Shown: in pieces, positions 16,433 through 27,665 of the stretch
Layout: every line of letters starts with the position of its first letter
Numbering within the stretch: position 1 is the first letter of the stretch
DNA from: Bordetella parapertussis
GTDB lineage: Bacteria > Pseudomonadota > Gammaproteobacteria > Burkholderiales > SG8-39
Direction: 5' to 3'
DNA: 64,000 nucleotides
Assembly: GCA_945862265.1 (NCBI GenBank)
Contig: CAMAXP010000016.1
Coordinates: 1 to 64,000, forward strand
Notes under the pieces: generated by a model
Seen by the model: the letters and a program-made list of their open reading frames with translations, nothing else
Databases searched by the model: none
What the model was told of the DNA's origin: nothing
Translations under genes and position numbers: made by a program

Positions 16433-17461
16433 CTAGAGGACGACCGTCTGCTCGCCGTCGCTGTGCTTTTCTATGCGGCCGATCGTCCACACCGTCTCGC
16501 CACCATCGGCCAGGATCTTCGAAGCCTGCGCCGCATGCTCCGCCGCAACCACGATCACCATGCCGATGCCGCAGTTGAATACGCGGTGCATCTCGTCCTC
16601 GGCCACCCCGCCCTCGGATTTCAGCCACTCGAACAGCGGCGGCCGCGGCCACGACTTGCCGTCGATGACGGCGCGGGTACCTTCAGGCAGCACGCGAGGC
16701 ACGTTGCCGGTAATGCCGCCACCGGTGATGTGGGCGAGCCCTTTGACCGGCAGCGCCTGCATCAGGGCCAGGGCCGATTTGACGTAGATGCGCGTCGGTT
16801 CGATCAGGACGTCCTCGAGGGGACGGCCATGGAAGTCAGCCTTGAGGTCGGGTTTCGCGCGCTCGAGGATCTTGCGAACGAGCGAGTACCCGTTGGAGTG
16901 CGCGCCGCTGGACGCCAGGCCGAGCACCACGTCACCCGGCACGATCGTCTTCCCGGTGATGATGCTTTCCTTTTCCACCACCCCGACGCAGAACCCGGCG
17001 AGGTCGTACTCGCCCTCGGGGTACATGCCCGGCATTTCCGCGGTCTCGCCGCCGATCAGCGCGCAACCGGCGTACTCGCAGCCCTGCGCGATGCCCTTGA
17101 TCACGGAGGCGGCAACCACGGTGTCGAGCTTGCCGCAGGCGAAATAGTCGAGGAAGAACAAGGGCTCCGCGCCCTGCACCAGCACGTCGTTGACGCTCAT
17201 CGCCACGAGGTCGATGCCGACCGTGTCGTGACGGCCCAGCGTAAACGCGAGCTTCAACTTGGTGCCCACGCCGTCGGTCCCCGAAACCAGCACGGGCTGC
17301 CGGTACTTCTTGGGCAGTTCCATCAGCGCGCCGAACCCGCCAATGCCGGCGAGCACCTCCGGCCGCATGGTGCGGCGGGCGAACGGCTTGATGGTTTCAA
17401 CCAGCGCATCCCCGGCGTCGATATCGACGCCGGCATCGCGGTAGGACAGGCCTTTGCTCAT
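16433..17461 (-). CDS. purM: Phosphoribosylformylglycinamidine cyclo-ligase (AIR synthetase)
   Basis: 342 residues, standard PurM length. It closes the imidazole ring in purine biosynthesis (FGAM + ATP to AIR). It begins [21 protein letters not shown] and has the conserved [25 protein letters not shown] (ATP/substrate loop), [11 protein letters not shown] and [16 protein letters not shown]. The frame extends 48 codons further upstream, but the ATG at 17461 matches the family start. It is divergent from the AI-2E permease gene, with 86 bases between starts, an arrangement common in betaproteobacteria. Confidence 0.97.
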   Translation of the reverse strand: MSKGLSYRDAGVDIDAGDALVETIKPFARRTMRPEVLAGIGGFGALMELPKKYRQPVLVSGTDGVGTKLKLAFTLGRHDTVGIDLVAMSVNDVLVQGAEPLFFLDYFACGKLDTVVAASVIKGIAQGCEYAGCALIGGETAEMPGMYPEGEYDLAGFCVGVVEKESIITGKTIVPGDVVLGLASSGAHSNGYSLVRKILERAKPDLKADFHGRPLEDVLIEPTRIYVKSALALMQALPVKGLAHITGGGITGNVPRVLPEGTRAVIDGKSWPRPPLFEWLKSEGGVAEDEMHRVFNCGIGMVIVVAAEHAAQASKILADGGETVWTIGRIEKHSDGEQTVVL

Positions 17462-17547
17462 TGAGAAAACCGGGGGAAGTAGGCCGCGCGGGCGTGTTAA
17501 AGTGGGGGCACAGGCAATCCGTCTTTTCCTCTCGCATTTTACGTCAA

Positions 17548-18642
17548 ATGAATGGCCTTGGCTTAGCGAACCCGCGCATGTGGTCATGGCTCGCCATCGC
17601 GGCAATCGGCGCGTGGCTGGTCTGGCTGCTGTCGCCCATCCTCGCCCCGTTCCTCGCGGGCGCGATCATCGCGTATGTCCTCAACCCGCTCGTAAACCGG
17701 CTCGAGCCCCGCATCGGGCGCACCGCGTCGGTGATCATCGTGATGCTGCTGGCCCTCGTGGTCGTGGTCGGGCTCATGCTCGTGGTGCTGCCGCTCTTCT
17801 ACCGGGAGGCGCGGATGATGGTGGACCGCCTGCCGGACTTCCTGACCTGGCTGAACAACAATATCGCCCCGCTGATGCAGACGCACCTGGGCATGGCAAT
17901 CGTGTTCGACCTGGAGTCCGCCAAGCAGTTCCTGACCCAGCTGGTCCAGACCAACCGTGGCCTCGTGCAGCAGCTGCTCGGATCGCTGCAGATCGGCGGC
18001 CTCGCGCTGCTCGGCTTCCTCATCAACCTGCTGCTGGTGCCGGTGGTGCTGTTCTACCTCCTGCGCGACTGGAACGACCTGCTCGCCCGCATCGGCCGTG
18101 TTCTCCCTCGCGGGCGGCGCGCACAGATCCTCACCATCGCCGGCGAGATCGACGCCGTGCTGGCCGAGTTCCTGCGCGGGCAACTGCTGGTGATCGTGGT
18201 AATGGTCCTCTTCTACTCCGCCGCGCTGTGGCTCGCGAACCTCGAATTCGCCCTGCCGATTGGCGTGATCACCGGCGGCCTCGTCTTCATCCCGTATGTC
18301 GGCGCCTTCATCGGGACTGCACTCGGCACCGTCGCCGCCCTGCTGCAGTTCGACAGCTTCACCGGGGTCCTCTTCGTCTGGATCGCCTTCGGCGCGGGCC
18401 AGGCACTGGAAGGCATGCTGGTGACGCCCATGCTGGTCGGCAAGCGCATCGGCCTGCATCCGGTCGCCGTGATCTTCGCGCTGCTGGCGTTCGGGCAGGT
18501 GTTCGGCTTTTTCGGCGTTCTGCTCGCGTTGCCGGCGAGCGCAGCGCTGCTGGTGGGCATGCGACACATGGGCGCCGCGTACCTCGCGAGCCCGCTCTAC
18601 GGCAAGTCGACTGACACCGAGCGCGGGGACACCGGCAAGTGA
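17548..18642 (+). CDS. AI-2E/PerM-family permease
   Basis: 364 residues with the AI-2E transporter superfamily pattern. An N-terminal helix pair ([36 protein letters not shown]) is followed by a long soluble region, then helices around [26 protein letters not shown] and a C-terminal group with [18 protein letters not shown] and the family hallmark [33 protein letters not shown]. The transport substrate is unknown for most members, and the AI-2 link does not transfer. The ATG at 17548 is preferred over the upstream in-frame one at 17461, which overlaps purM. The stop overlaps the hda start region, so it is probably co-transcribed with hda. Confidence 0.88.
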   Translation: MNGLGLANPRMWSWLAIAAIGAWLVWLLSPILAPFLAGAIIAYVLNPLVNRLEPRIGRTASVIIVMLLALVVVVGLMLVVLPLFYREARMMVDRLPDFLTWLNNNIAPLMQTHLGMAIVFDLESAKQFLTQLVQTNRGLVQQLLGSLQIGGLALLGFLINLLLVPVVLFYLLRDWNDLLARIGRVLPRGRRAQILTIAGEIDAVLAEFLRGQLLVIVVMVLFYSAALWLANLEFALPIGVITGGLVFIPYVGAFIGTALGTVAALLQFDSFTGVLFVWIAFGAGQALEGMLVTPMLVGKRIGLHPVAVIFALLAFGQVFGFFGVLLALPASAALLVGMRHMGAAYLASPLYGKSTDTERGDTGK

Positions 18643-18644
18643 GC

Positions 18645-19271
18645 ATGCGGCAGTTGGTGCTCGGGATCTCTCCCCCGCCCGAGCCCACCTTTGCAGGCTT
18701 CGTCACGGGCCGCAACGATGAGCTGGTGGCCCGGCTGGAATCCCTGGCCGCCGGCACGCTGGGCGAGACGGTAATCTACCTCTGGGGCGAGCGCGGGGCA
18801 GGCCGCACCCACCTGCTGGGCGCCACCCTGCGCGCCGCGACAGACCCGGCCCGCATCTTCATAACCGACGATGTCGACGGGCTGGACGAACCGGCCCAGA
18901 TTGCGCTCTTCAACCGGATCAACGCGGTCCGCGAGCCCTCCGGCACACCCGGCGGTACCGTGCTCGCCACAGGCTCCGCCCCGCCCGCCCAGCTCGCGCT
19001 GCGCGAAGACCTCAAGAGCCGCCTCGCGTGGGGCCTGGTGTACCAGGTCCATTCCCTGACCGATGCGGAAAAGGCCGGCTACCTGCGCGAAGAGGCCGCC
19101 CGGCGCGGGCTGCGCATCGGCGACGAGGTCGTCGGCTACCTGCTGACCCACGTCCGCCGCGACCTGCCCACGCTCGTTGCCATCCTCGACCACCTCGACG
19201 AGTATTCGCTGTCGCACAAGCGCCCCCTCACGCTGCCGCTGGTGCGCGAGGCGCTGGGGGCAATGCAATGA
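18645..19271 (+). CDS. hda: DnaA regulatory inactivator Hda-like protein
   Basis: 208 residues homologous to the AAA+ domain of DnaA. It begins MRQLVLGISPPPEPTFAGFVTGRN, has a Walker A-like WGERGAGRTHLLGA and Walker B-like FITDDVDGL, then the lid region ending in THVRRDLPTLVAILDHLDEYSLSHKRPLTLPLVREAL, the sensor-II end. There is no DNA-binding domain IV. Hda works with the beta clamp to hydrolyse DnaA-ATP after initiation. A QLVL-type clamp-binding motif sits at the extreme N-terminus, as expected. A GTG two codons upstream (18639) overlapping the permease stop is an alternative start. The stop overlaps the next ATG (ATGA). Confidence 0.88.
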   Translation: MRQLVLGISPPPEPTFAGFVTGRNDELVARLESLAAGTLGETVIYLWGERGAGRTHLLGATLRAATDPARIFITDDVDGLDEPAQIALFNRINAVREPSGTPGGTVLATGSAPPAQLALREDLKSRLAWGLVYQVHSLTDAEKAGYLREEAARRGLRIGDEVVGYLLTHVRRDLPTLVAILDHLDEYSLSHKRPLTLPLVREALGAMQ

Positions 19272-19939
19272 GCGCCGGGAATCTCACGCTGTTCGACCTC
19301 GACAACACGCTGCTGGCCGGGGACAGCGACTATGAATGGGGCCAGTTCCTGATCGACCGGGGCGTGCTGGACCGCGATGCCTACGAGGTGCGGAACACCG
19401 CCTTCTTCGAACAATACAAGGCCGGCACGCTGAATATCCACGCATACCTGCAGTTCGCCCTCGAACCGCTCGCCCGGCACGCTCCGGAAGACCTTGCCCG
19501 CTGGCACGCCGACTTCATGGACACGCGCATCCGCCCGATGATCGGCCGGCAGGCCCAGGCGCTGGTCCGCCGGCACCTCGACGCCGGAGACCTGTGCGCC
19601 GTGGTCACGGCCACCAACAGCTTCGTTACGGCGCCGATCGCGCGCGAATTCGGCATCCCGCACCTGATCGCCACCGAGCCCGAGCGGGCCGGCGACCGGT
19701 TCACGGGGCGCGTGGCGGGCACCCCCTGCTTCAAGGAGGGAAAGATCACCCGGGTACAGGACTGGCTGGCGGGGCTGGGACGCCCGCTGGAGGCTTTTTC
19801 GCTTAGCACGTTCTACAGCGACTCGCAAAACGACCTGCCCCTGCTTTCTCTGGTAAAACAGCCGGTAGCCGTCGACCCGGACGAGAAACTGGCCGCCGAG
19901 GCGGCCCGCCGCGGCTGGCCGGTGATCTCACTAAGATAA
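19268..19939 (+). CDS. HAD-IB phosphatase, SerB-like
   Basis: 223 residues. HAD motif I is LFDLDNTLLAGDSDYEW (nucleophile Asp and acid/base Asp within DLDNT). Motif II is VVTATNSF, a conserved Lys lies in CFKEGKITR, and motif IV is FYSDSQNDLPLLSLV. The helical cap between motifs I and II matches the HAD-IB (phosphoserine phosphatase-like) group. The true substrate may be a phosphorylated metabolite other than phosphoserine; this position beside hda and pcnB is conserved in betaproteobacteria. The ATG overlaps the hda stop by four bases, indicating translational coupling. Confidence 0.88.
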   Translation: MSAGNLTLFDLDNTLLAGDSDYEWGQFLIDRGVLDRDAYEVRNTAFFEQYKAGTLNIHAYLQFALEPLARHAPEDLARWHADFMDTRIRPMIGRQAQALVRRHLDAGDLCAVVTATNSFVTAPIAREFGIPHLIATEPERAGDRFTGRVAGTPCFKEGKITRVQDWLAGLGRPLEAFSLSTFYSDSQNDLPLLSLVKQPVAVDPDEKLAAEAARRGWPVISLR

Positions 19940-19951
19940 AATTCAGGAGGC

Positions 19952-21301
19952 ATGATCAAGAAGTTCATCCGCAAGGTGCTCGGCCTCAAAGCCGAAGGAC
20001 CGCTCCGCGTCCCGCACGCCAAGCACGCCATCGACCGCAGCCGGATCAGCCCGGCGGCGCTCAAGGTATGCGGCGCACTGCAGGAAGCCGGATTCTCGGC
20101 CTACGTGGTCGGGGGCGCCGTCCGCGACCTGCTGCTCGGCGCCACGCCCAAGGACTACGACGTGGCCACCAACGCCCGCCCGGAGCAGGTGAAGCCGCTG
20201 TTTCGCCGCGCGCTGCTCATCGGCCGGCGCTTTCGCATCGTCCACGTGATCATCGGCCAGGAGACCATCGAGGTCTCGACCTTCCGCGCTGCGGAGTCGG
20301 CCGACGCGCAGAAGGACGAGCACGGTCGCGTGCTCCGCGACAACGTGTTCGGCACGCAGGAGGAAGACGCCCTGCGCCGCGACTTCTCGGTGAACGCCCT
20401 CTATTACGATCCCGCAACGGAAGAGATCATCGACTTCCACGAGGGACTCTCCGACCTCAAGAAGCGCACCATGCGCGTGATCGGCGACCCGGCGGTGCGG
20501 TATCGTGAGGACCCGGTACGCATGTTGCGCGCGGTCAGGCTGGCGGCCAAGCTCGGGCTTTCGATCGAGGCCAGCGCGCGCGCGCCCATCAAGAAAATGG
20601 CGCCGCTGATCGGCAACGTGCCGCCGGCGCGCCTGTTTGACGAAATGCTGAAGCTCCTCATGTCCGGCCACGCCAGCGCCTGCGTGCGGCGCCTGCGCGA
20701 CGAGGGCCTGTCGCAAGGCCTGCTGCCGCTGCTCGACGTGATCCTCGACCAGCCGCTGGGCGAGCGTTTCGTCACGCTGGCCCTTGCCCAGACCGACGAG
20801 CGGGTGAAGACCGACCGCCCCATCTCCCCGGCGTTCCTGTTCGCTTCGCTGCTCTGGCACGAGGTGCTGGCCAACTCCAAGGGGCGCGAGAAGAACGGCG
20901 AACGCCCGGCGCTCGCTCTGGAAGCCGCCATGGACGAGGTGCTCGAGACGCAGTGCGAAAAACTTGCGATCACCCGCAAGCTCACCGCCACCATGCGCGA
21001 GGTCTGGACCATGCAGCCGCGCTTCGAACAGCGCTCCGGGCAGCGCCCCCACCGCCTGCTCGAGTCGCCGCGATTCCGCATGTCTTACGATTTCCTCGCG
21101 CTGCGGGCGGCGAGTGGCGAGGTTCCCGAGGAACTCGAAATCTGGTGGCGGTCCTTCCAGTTCGCCGACGAAGAGACGCGCCACGCGATGCTCCAGCCCG
21201 AAACCGGGCCCAAGCCGCGCAAGCGCCGCCGGCGCAAGAAGCCCGCCGATGGATCGTCCGGCCCATCGACGGATTCCGCGGCCGACGATTCCACCGGTTG
21301 A
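19952..21301 (+). CDS. pcnB: Polynucleotide adenylyltransferase (poly(A) polymerase I)
   Basis: 449 residues of the class II nucleotidyltransferase family. The nucleotide-binding segment AYVVGGAVRDLLLG is followed by DYDVATNARPEQV (DxD metal ligands) and by the RNA-binding head RRDFSVNALYYDP. It ends in a basic tail rich in Lys/Arg (PKPRKRRRRKK-like), typical of PcnB rather than CCA-adding enzyme. It adds 3' poly(A) tails that promote RNA decay. The AGGAGG box lies only one base before the ATG, unusually close. A TAAGATAAAAT stretch inside the end of the preceding gene could be a -10 region. Confidence 0.94.
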   Translation: MIKKFIRKVLGLKAEGPLRVPHAKHAIDRSRISPAALKVCGALQEAGFSAYVVGGAVRDLLLGATPKDYDVATNARPEQVKPLFRRALLIGRRFRIVHVIIGQETIEVSTFRAAESADAQKDEHGRVLRDNVFGTQEEDALRRDFSVNALYYDPATEEIIDFHEGLSDLKKRTMRVIGDPAVRYREDPVRMLRAVRLAAKLGLSIEASARAPIKKMAPLIGNVPPARLFDEMLKLLMSGHASACVRRLRDEGLSQGLLPLLDVILDQPLGERFVTLALAQTDERVKTDRPISPAFLFASLLWHEVLANSKGREKNGERPALALEAAMDEVLETQCEKLAITRKLTATMREVWTMQPRFEQRSGQRPHRLLESPRFRMSYDFLALRAASGEVPEELEIWWRSFQFADEETRHAMLQPETGPKPRKRRRRKKPADGSSGPSTDSAADDSTG

Positions 21302-21308
21302 GGCCGGC

Positions 21309-21794
21309 TTGAGCACCAGCGCGTTCATCGGCCTCGGCGCCAACCTTGCTGACCCGGGCGCGCAGGTCCTGCGCGCGCTCGACGAACTGGCGCACCTCCC
21401 CCGCTGCGCGCTGGTGGCACGCTCGTCCCTGTGGCGCTCGGCCGCGGTGGGATATGCCGACCAGCCCGAATTCATCAACGCCATCGCTCAGTTGGACAGC
21501 GGCCTGACGGCCGACGAACTGCTCGACGCACTGCAGAAGGTCGAAACCACCCATGGCCGCGTGCGCAGCTTCGCGAACGCACCGCGCACGCTGGACCTCG
21601 ACCTGCTGCTCTTCGGCGACGAGGTTCGCGCCACGCCGCGCCTCACGTTGCCGCACCCACGCATGCACGAGCGCGCGTTCGTGCTGAAGCCGCTGCTCGA
21701 GATCGCGCCCGATGCGCAGATCCCGGGTCACGGGTCCGCTGCGGATTGCCTCGGCGCCCTCGCGGGCCAACCCTGCGAGAAGGTCGGTGGATAA
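21309..21794 (+). CDS. folK: 2-amino-4-hydroxy-6-hydroxymethyldihydropteridine pyrophosphokinase
   Basis: HPPK of folate biosynthesis. The conserved N-terminus AFIGLGANLADPGAQVLRAL is followed by YADQPEFINAIAQLDSG, the ATP/pterin-binding RTLDLDLLLFGDE and LPHPRMHERAFVLKPLLEIAPD, all diagnostic. A TTG at 21309 gives about 161 residues, the normal size, beginning eight bases after the pcnB stop. An ATG at 21249 in the same frame would add 20 atypical residues inside pcnB and is less likely. The end overlaps the kinase gene by eight bases. Confidence 0.92.
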   Translation: MSTSAFIGLGANLADPGAQVLRALDELAHLPRCALVARSSLWRSAAVGYADQPEFINAIAQLDSGLTADELLDALQKVETTHGRVRSFANAPRTLDLDLLLFGDEVRATPRLTLPHPRMHERAFVLKPLLEIAPDAQIPGHGSAADCLGALAGQPCEKVGG

Positions 21795-22422
21795 GCTCAA
21801 CTACATCGTCGTGGAGGGACCGATCGGCGTGGGCAAGACCAGCCTCGCGAAAAAGCTCGCCACGCGCCTGTCGGCCGGCCTGCTCCTCGAGCAGCCGATG
21901 GAGAACCCCTTCCTCGCGCGCTTCTACGAGGACATGGCGAGGTTTGCGCTGCCGACGCAGCTTTTCTTCCTGTTCCAGCGCGCCAAACAGCTCGAACCGC
22001 TGGCGCAGAGCGACCTTTTCAGCCAGGTCACGGTCGCGGATTTCCTGCTCGACAAGGATCCCCTCTTCGCGCGCATCACCCTCTCGGGCGACGAGCTCGC
22101 GCTGTACGACCGCATCTTCGAGACCCTGAAGCCGCAGGCGCCGCAGCCTGACCTGGTGATCTACCTGCAGGCGCAACCCGACACGCTGATCGAGAGGGTG
22201 AGGAAGCGCGGCGTGGACTTCGAGCGCCAGGTCAGCGAGGAATACCTCGCCCTGCTCGCCGAGACCTACACCCGGTTCTTTTACCATTACACTTCCGCCC
22301 CCGTGCTGATCGTGAATTCGGAGAACCTGAACTTCGTCGACCGGCCGGCCGATCTCGACCTGCTGATGCACCGCATCGCTACAATGCGCAGCCGCCGCGA
22401 GTTCTTCAACAGCGGCGGCTGA
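21787..22422 (+). CDS. Deoxynucleoside kinase-like protein
   Basis: 211 residues. Walker A is YIVVEGPIGVGKTSLAKKLA. The substrate-site region EQPMENPFLARFYEDMARFALPTQLFFLFQR and the LID segment RVRKRGVDFERQVSEEYLALL identify the deoxyguanosine/deoxyadenosine kinase (dNK) family, which phosphorylates deoxynucleosides for salvage. Its place between folK and panB is a familiar betaproteobacterial arrangement. The GTG at 21787 overlaps the folK stop; the true nucleoside preference cannot be read from sequence. Confidence 0.9.
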   Translation: MDKLNYIVVEGPIGVGKTSLAKKLATRLSAGLLLEQPMENPFLARFYEDMARFALPTQLFFLFQRAKQLEPLAQSDLFSQVTVADFLLDKDPLFARITLSGDELALYDRIFETLKPQAPQPDLVIYLQAQPDTLIERVRKRGVDFERQVSEEYLALLAETYTRFFYHYTSAPVLIVNSENLNFVDRPADLDLLMHRIATMRSRREFFNSGG

Positions 22423-22445
22423 CGACACTTAGGAGGCAAGGCGCC

Positions 22446-24067
<1,622 letters not shown>

Positions 24068-24070
24068 GGC

Positions 24071-24103
24071 CGGCCCGGGGTCAGCCCGGGGTCAGCCCGG
24101 GTA
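24071..24103. repeat. Short direct repeat CCCGGGGTCAG
   Basis: Two tandem copies of CCCGGGGTCAG plus a partial third (CCCGGGTAG) lie between panC and the convergent 78-residue ORF. They are GC-rich and self-complementary within each unit, so they may form 3'-end RNA structure. No function is assigned. Confidence 0.4.
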
Positions 24104-24328
24104 GGGATCGAGCATCAGCGACTCGACCGGGCAGCCCACGGCCTTGGCGATCTGGTCCATGGCGTCGTCGGTGATGGCGACCGCCTGGAAATCCGCTTCG
24201 CCGCCCTTGGAGGTGATGAACGCCTTGGCGTCGGCCTCGCTGTTCCAGGTCACCACCGGGTCCGGGGAGACCCCGTCGACCTGGCGGCAGATCGGAAAAC
24301 CATCGGATTTGTAGACGATTGCGAACAT
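24092..24328 (-). CDS. Small hypothetical protein, 78 residues
   Basis: I do not recognise this family. The ATG at 24328 has a GGGGGG-type ribosome site. The product is acidic and soluble with no signal or membrane segment. It contains ADAKAFITSKGGEADFQAVAI, suggesting a small alpha/beta domain, and ends in VESLMLDPYPG. It is convergent with panC and sits downstream of nothing on its own strand except the gamma-glutamyltransferase gene 59 bases away. Codon use looks like its neighbours. Confidence 0.6.
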   Translation of the reverse strand: MFAIVYKSDGFPICRQVDGVSPDPVVTWNSEADAKAFITSKGGEADFQAVAITDDAMDQIAKAVGCPVESLMLDPYPG

Positions 24329-24387
24329 TATTTTCCCCCCGCCTTGTGGGCAAAACTGTACCCCATGTGCGGCCCGGTTTCCACCCT

Positions 24388-25989
24388 TCAGAATCCTGCC
24401 ACGGAACCATCGCTCCGGGGATCGAAACCGCCTTCCAGCGCGCCGTTCGGGTGCCGCACCAGCGCGCCGGCATGCCCCATGGTTTCTTCGAAATCCCCCA
24501 GTACTTCAACGTCATGGCCACGCGCTTTCAGGTCACCTATCACCGCAGCTCCGAGGCGCGCCTCGATCTTCAGCGTTTCGGACACCGAACCCCAGGTGCG
24601 GCCCAGCAGCCAGCGCGGGGCGCTGACCGCGCGCTGCACCGGCTGGTTGAAGACGGCGTAGCGGGTAAATACCGCCGCCTGGGTCTGCGGCTGCCCGTCC
24701 CCGCCCATGGTGCCGTAAACCATGGTGCGACCATCGCGCAGGCGCGCCAGGGCCGGATTCAGCGTATGGAACGGACGCTTGCCCGGCTGCAGGCTGTTCA
24801 CCGCCTCGGGGGACAGGGAAAAACTGCAGCCGCGGTTCTGCCAATTGATATGCGTGCCCGGCAGGACCACGCCCGAACCGAACTCGTGATAGATGCTCTG
24901 GATGAAACTGACGGCACGTCCCTCCCCGTCGATCACGCCCATCCAGATGGTTCCGCCGGGCTTGGATTTGCCGCCCCACGGTTTCGCCTTCTTCATGTCG
25001 ATGTTGGCCGCCAATGCCTTGAGCGCGGCATCCTCCAGCAGCGACTGCGGATCGACTTTCATGTACGCGGGATCGGTCACGTGCTTGTCGCGGATCTCGA
25101 GGAAGGCCTGCTTGGTTGCCTCCACCACGGCATGCACGTGGTCAGCGCTGTCGGCCTCAAGCTTCGCGAGGCCGAGGCGATCCAGGATGCCGAGGATCGC
25201 GAGCGAGAGCACGCCCTGCGTGGGCGGCGTCATGTTGTAGAGCGTGCCGGTGGAATGCGCGAGCTTCAGCGGCGTCACTTCGCGCGCCACGTAGCCTTCG
25301 AGGTCGGCGAGCGCAAGCGGGCTGCCGATCGCCGCAAGATCGGCGGCAATTGAGCGCGCAAGGTCGCCACGGTAGAAGTCGCCCAGTCCCGCCGCAGCGA
25401 GGCGCTCGAGCGTTGCCGCCAGGGTTTTCTGTGCAAACAGCGACCCGCGCACCGGCACACCACCGCCGGGCATGAATCGATCTGCAAAGCCCGGAACCGG
25501 CTCCAGTTCGGCCCGCTTTCCCGCCGTGTTCAGCTCCTGGCTGACCGTCACCGGTACGCCATTGCGCGCATAGTAGATCGCGTCCGCAAGCAGGCGCGAC
25601 AGGGGCAGGCGGCCGCCGAACCGCTCCGTGGATATCGCAAGTGCGCACTCCCAGCTTGCAACCGTGCCGGCCACGGTGTTGGCCGCCAGCGCGCCGCGGG
25701 GAGGAATGGCCTGCAGCCCTTTCGCCTTGTAGTAGTCGATCGACGCCGCAGCCGCAGCAGTGCCCGAGCCGTCGATCGCCAGCGGATCCTGCCCCGGCGC
25801 CGCGAGCACCCAGAACGCATCGCCGCCGATGCCTGTCATGTGCGGGTAGACCACCGAGATTGTCGCCGCGGCCGCGACCATCGCTTCGATGGCGTTGCCG
25901 CCCTCGCGCAACACCGCGGTTGCCGTCTGTGCGGCGAGCGAATGCGAGGCCACGGCTATGCCGCGCCGTGCGAAGCTGGTGTTGATCAT
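24388..25989 (-). CDS. Gamma-glutamyltransferase-family Ntn hydrolase
   Basis: 533 residues. It starts MINTSFARRGIAVASHSLAAQTATAVLREGGNAIEAMVA and IGGDAFWVLAA, matching the large-subunit half of gamma-glutamyltranspeptidases. Thr347 in KPGGTIWMGVIDGEGRAVS is positioned as the self-processing nucleophile that would begin the small subunit; the QSIYHEFGSGV and GGDGQPQTQAAV segments follow as expected. The region after the nucleophile departs from the classical TTNSxSFGSG, so the acyl donor may not be glutathione (cephalosporin acylase-like or oxamate amidohydrolase-like relatives exist). No signal peptide is visible, suggesting a cytoplasmic enzyme. It is divergent from the FAD oxidoreductase gene. 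Confidence 0.85.
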   Translation of the reverse strand: MINTSFARRGIAVASHSLAAQTATAVLREGGNAIEAMVAAAATISVVYPHMTGIGGDAFWVLAAPGQDPLAIDGSGTAAAAASIDYYKAKGLQAIPPRGALAANTVAGTVASWECALAISTERFGGRLPLSRLLADAIYYARNGVPVTVSQELNTAGKRAELEPVPGFADRFMPGGGVPVRGSLFAQKTLAATLERLAAAGLGDFYRGDLARSIAADLAAIGSPLALADLEGYVAREVTPLKLAHSTGTLYNMTPPTQGVLSLAILGILDRLGLAKLEADSADHVHAVVEATKQAFLEIRDKHVTDPAYMKVDPQSLLEDAALKALAANIDMKKAKPWGGKSKPGGTIWMGVIDGEGRAVSFIQSIYHEFGSGVVLPGTHINWQNRGCSFSLSPEAVNSLQPGKRPFHTLNPALARLRDGRTMVYGTMGGDGQPQTQAAVFTRYAVFNQPVQRAVSAPRWLLGRTWGSVSETLKIEARLGAAVIGDLKARGHDVEVLGDFEETMGHAGALVRHPNGALEGGFDPRSDGSVAGF

Positions 25990-26105
25990 TGCGTTCCCGG
26001 GAAGAATGGCGCGAAAGACCGGATGTTCCGGGTTTGCGGCGGCGCGCGCAAGCGCACTGGTCTAGAATCCGCCGACCGCCCGCCCCGCATCCTTGGAGAA
26101 CGCGC

Positions 26106-27533
26106 ATGGCCAGCAAGACCCCGGATGAGCAGTTCTTTGTTTCGGACATGTTCAAGGGCCGCGAGGGTTCGACACCCTTGCGCCCGGACCTGGGGCGCGT
26201 GCACGAGCCTGCACGCGACATCCCGGTGTATCGCACCTGCGACGTCCTGGTCGCAGGCGGCGGACCTTCGGGCACGGCCGCTGCAGCGGCCGCAGCACAG
26301 ATGGGCGCCGACGTGGTGCTGCTTGAGCGGCACAACCATCTCGGCGGACTGTCGACCGGGGGCCTGGTCATCTGGATCGACCGGATGACCGACTGGGACG
26401 GCGGCTTGGTGATTCGCGGATTCGCCGACGAGGTGTTCGCGCGCCTGCCGAAGGATGCAGTCGCCGGGCCGGGGCCGGAGGAATGGGGTTCGCGAAACCC
26501 GGAGCGCGCGGACTACTGGTCACACCGTACCAGCGCCTTCCATGGCGTGGTCACCTGGTCCCCGACCATCGACCCCGAGCGACTGAAACTCCTTTCGCAG
26601 CAGCTCCTGCTCGAGAGGAAGGTCCACCTCGTCCACCATGCCTGGATCGCCGCACCGCTGATGGAAGGCGGCGCAGTGCGGGGTGCGATTTTCGAAAGCA
26701 AGTCGGGGCGGCAGGCCGTGCGCGCGAAGGTTGTGATTGACGCCACGGGTGACGGCGACCTGCACGCGATGGCAGGCGCGCGCAGCGAAACGGACGTCGA
26801 GGAATCGGACATCCACCACTGCATGAACACCGCGTGGCTCTTTGGTGGCGTGGACATGGCGCGCTGGATCGAATTCAAGGCGTCACGGCCGGAACAGTTC
26901 GCGCAGTTCATGCAGCTCGGCCGCGAGCGGCTGCGCTTCTTCGAACGCCCTTTCGTATCCTGGCGCAACGACATCGCCCTTTATATGGGGCCGCGCCAGT
27001 CCGGCTTCTCGGCGCTCGACGTCGACGACCTCACCACCGTCGACATCCGCTCGCGCGAACTGATGGCGCAGCACCTCGAGTTCTATCGGGCGAACGCGCC
27101 GGGCTTCGAGCACGCGCACCTGCTGTACGGCGCACCCCAGATCGGCGTGCGACATGCCCGCAGGCTTGCAGGCGTTTCCAAAGTCGTTCGCGCGCAATGG
27201 CCGACCGCGATGGTTCATCCGGACGAAGTCGGCGTGTCGCCCTGCCTCTCGCCGAAATTCCCTGCCATCTCGATCCCGTATGGCAGTCTCGTTCCGGAAT
27301 CGCTGAACGGGCTGCTCGCCTGTGGGCGCCACATTTCCTGCGATCCAACCTCGCACTCGTTCCTGCGCGAAATTCCCCAATGCTGGGTGACCGGGCAGGC
27401 TGCGGGGACGGCCGCGGCAATTGCCGTCCAGCGGGGTCTGGAGCCCCGCGCCATCGATACCCAGGAACTGCAGCAAGCGCTGCTGTCGCAAGGCGTTCAC
27501 CTGCGCACGGCAAAGGCCACTTTGGCCGCTTGA
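26106..27533 (+). CDS. FAD-dependent oxidoreductase (FAD_oxidored family)
   Basis: 475 residues. The dinucleotide-binding motif CDVLVAGGGPSGTAAAAAAA (near residue 43) is followed by QMGADVVLLERHNHLGGLSTGG, the hallmark of the family with PF12831-type domain. The later VVIDATGDGDLHAMAG is the second FAD contact, and SLVPESLNGLLACGRHISCDPTSHSFLREIPQCWVTGQAAGTAAAIAV the last, here shown only as features of the C-terminal FAD region. The substrate is unknown. The frame is open to 25989, but the ATG at 26106 is preferred and leaves a 116-base divergent gap to the gamma-glutamyltransferase-family gene, with which it may form a functional pair. Confidence 0.85.
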   Translation: MASKTPDEQFFVSDMFKGREGSTPLRPDLGRVHEPARDIPVYRTCDVLVAGGGPSGTAAAAAAAQMGADVVLLERHNHLGGLSTGGLVIWIDRMTDWDGGLVIRGFADEVFARLPKDAVAGPGPEEWGSRNPERADYWSHRTSAFHGVVTWSPTIDPERLKLLSQQLLLERKVHLVHHAWIAAPLMEGGAVRGAIFESKSGRQAVRAKVVIDATGDGDLHAMAGARSETDVEESDIHHCMNTAWLFGGVDMARWIEFKASRPEQFAQFMQLGRERLRFFERPFVSWRNDIALYMGPRQSGFSALDVDDLTTVDIRSRELMAQHLEFYRANAPGFEHAHLLYGAPQIGVRHARRLAGVSKVVRAQWPTAMVHPDEVGVSPCLSPKFPAISIPYGSLVPESLNGLLACGRHISCDPTSHSFLREIPQCWVTGQAAGTAAAIAVQRGLEPRAIDTQELQQALLSQGVHLRTAKATLAA

Positions 27534-27623
27534 CATCCCGTTTCGAGATTTACCCGTCTGTCCGATCGCGTCGCCGCTGCGCAATAAATCCCGCTCGACC
27601 CACAGAATCGTAAAAATCTGTCA

Positions 27624-27652
27624 TTGCGCAAGCCATTGAGGCAGCGTCTAAT
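27624..27652 (+). promoter_or_regulatory. Predicted sigma-70 promoter of the DSF synthase gene
   Basis: TTGCGC (27624-27629), 17 bases, TCTAAT (27647-27652). It lies in the 215-base gap before the rpfF-like gene and would give a leader of about 90 nucleotides containing the two hairpins listed next. Confidence 0.45.
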
Positions 27653-27665
27653 TGTTCTCCGGGGT

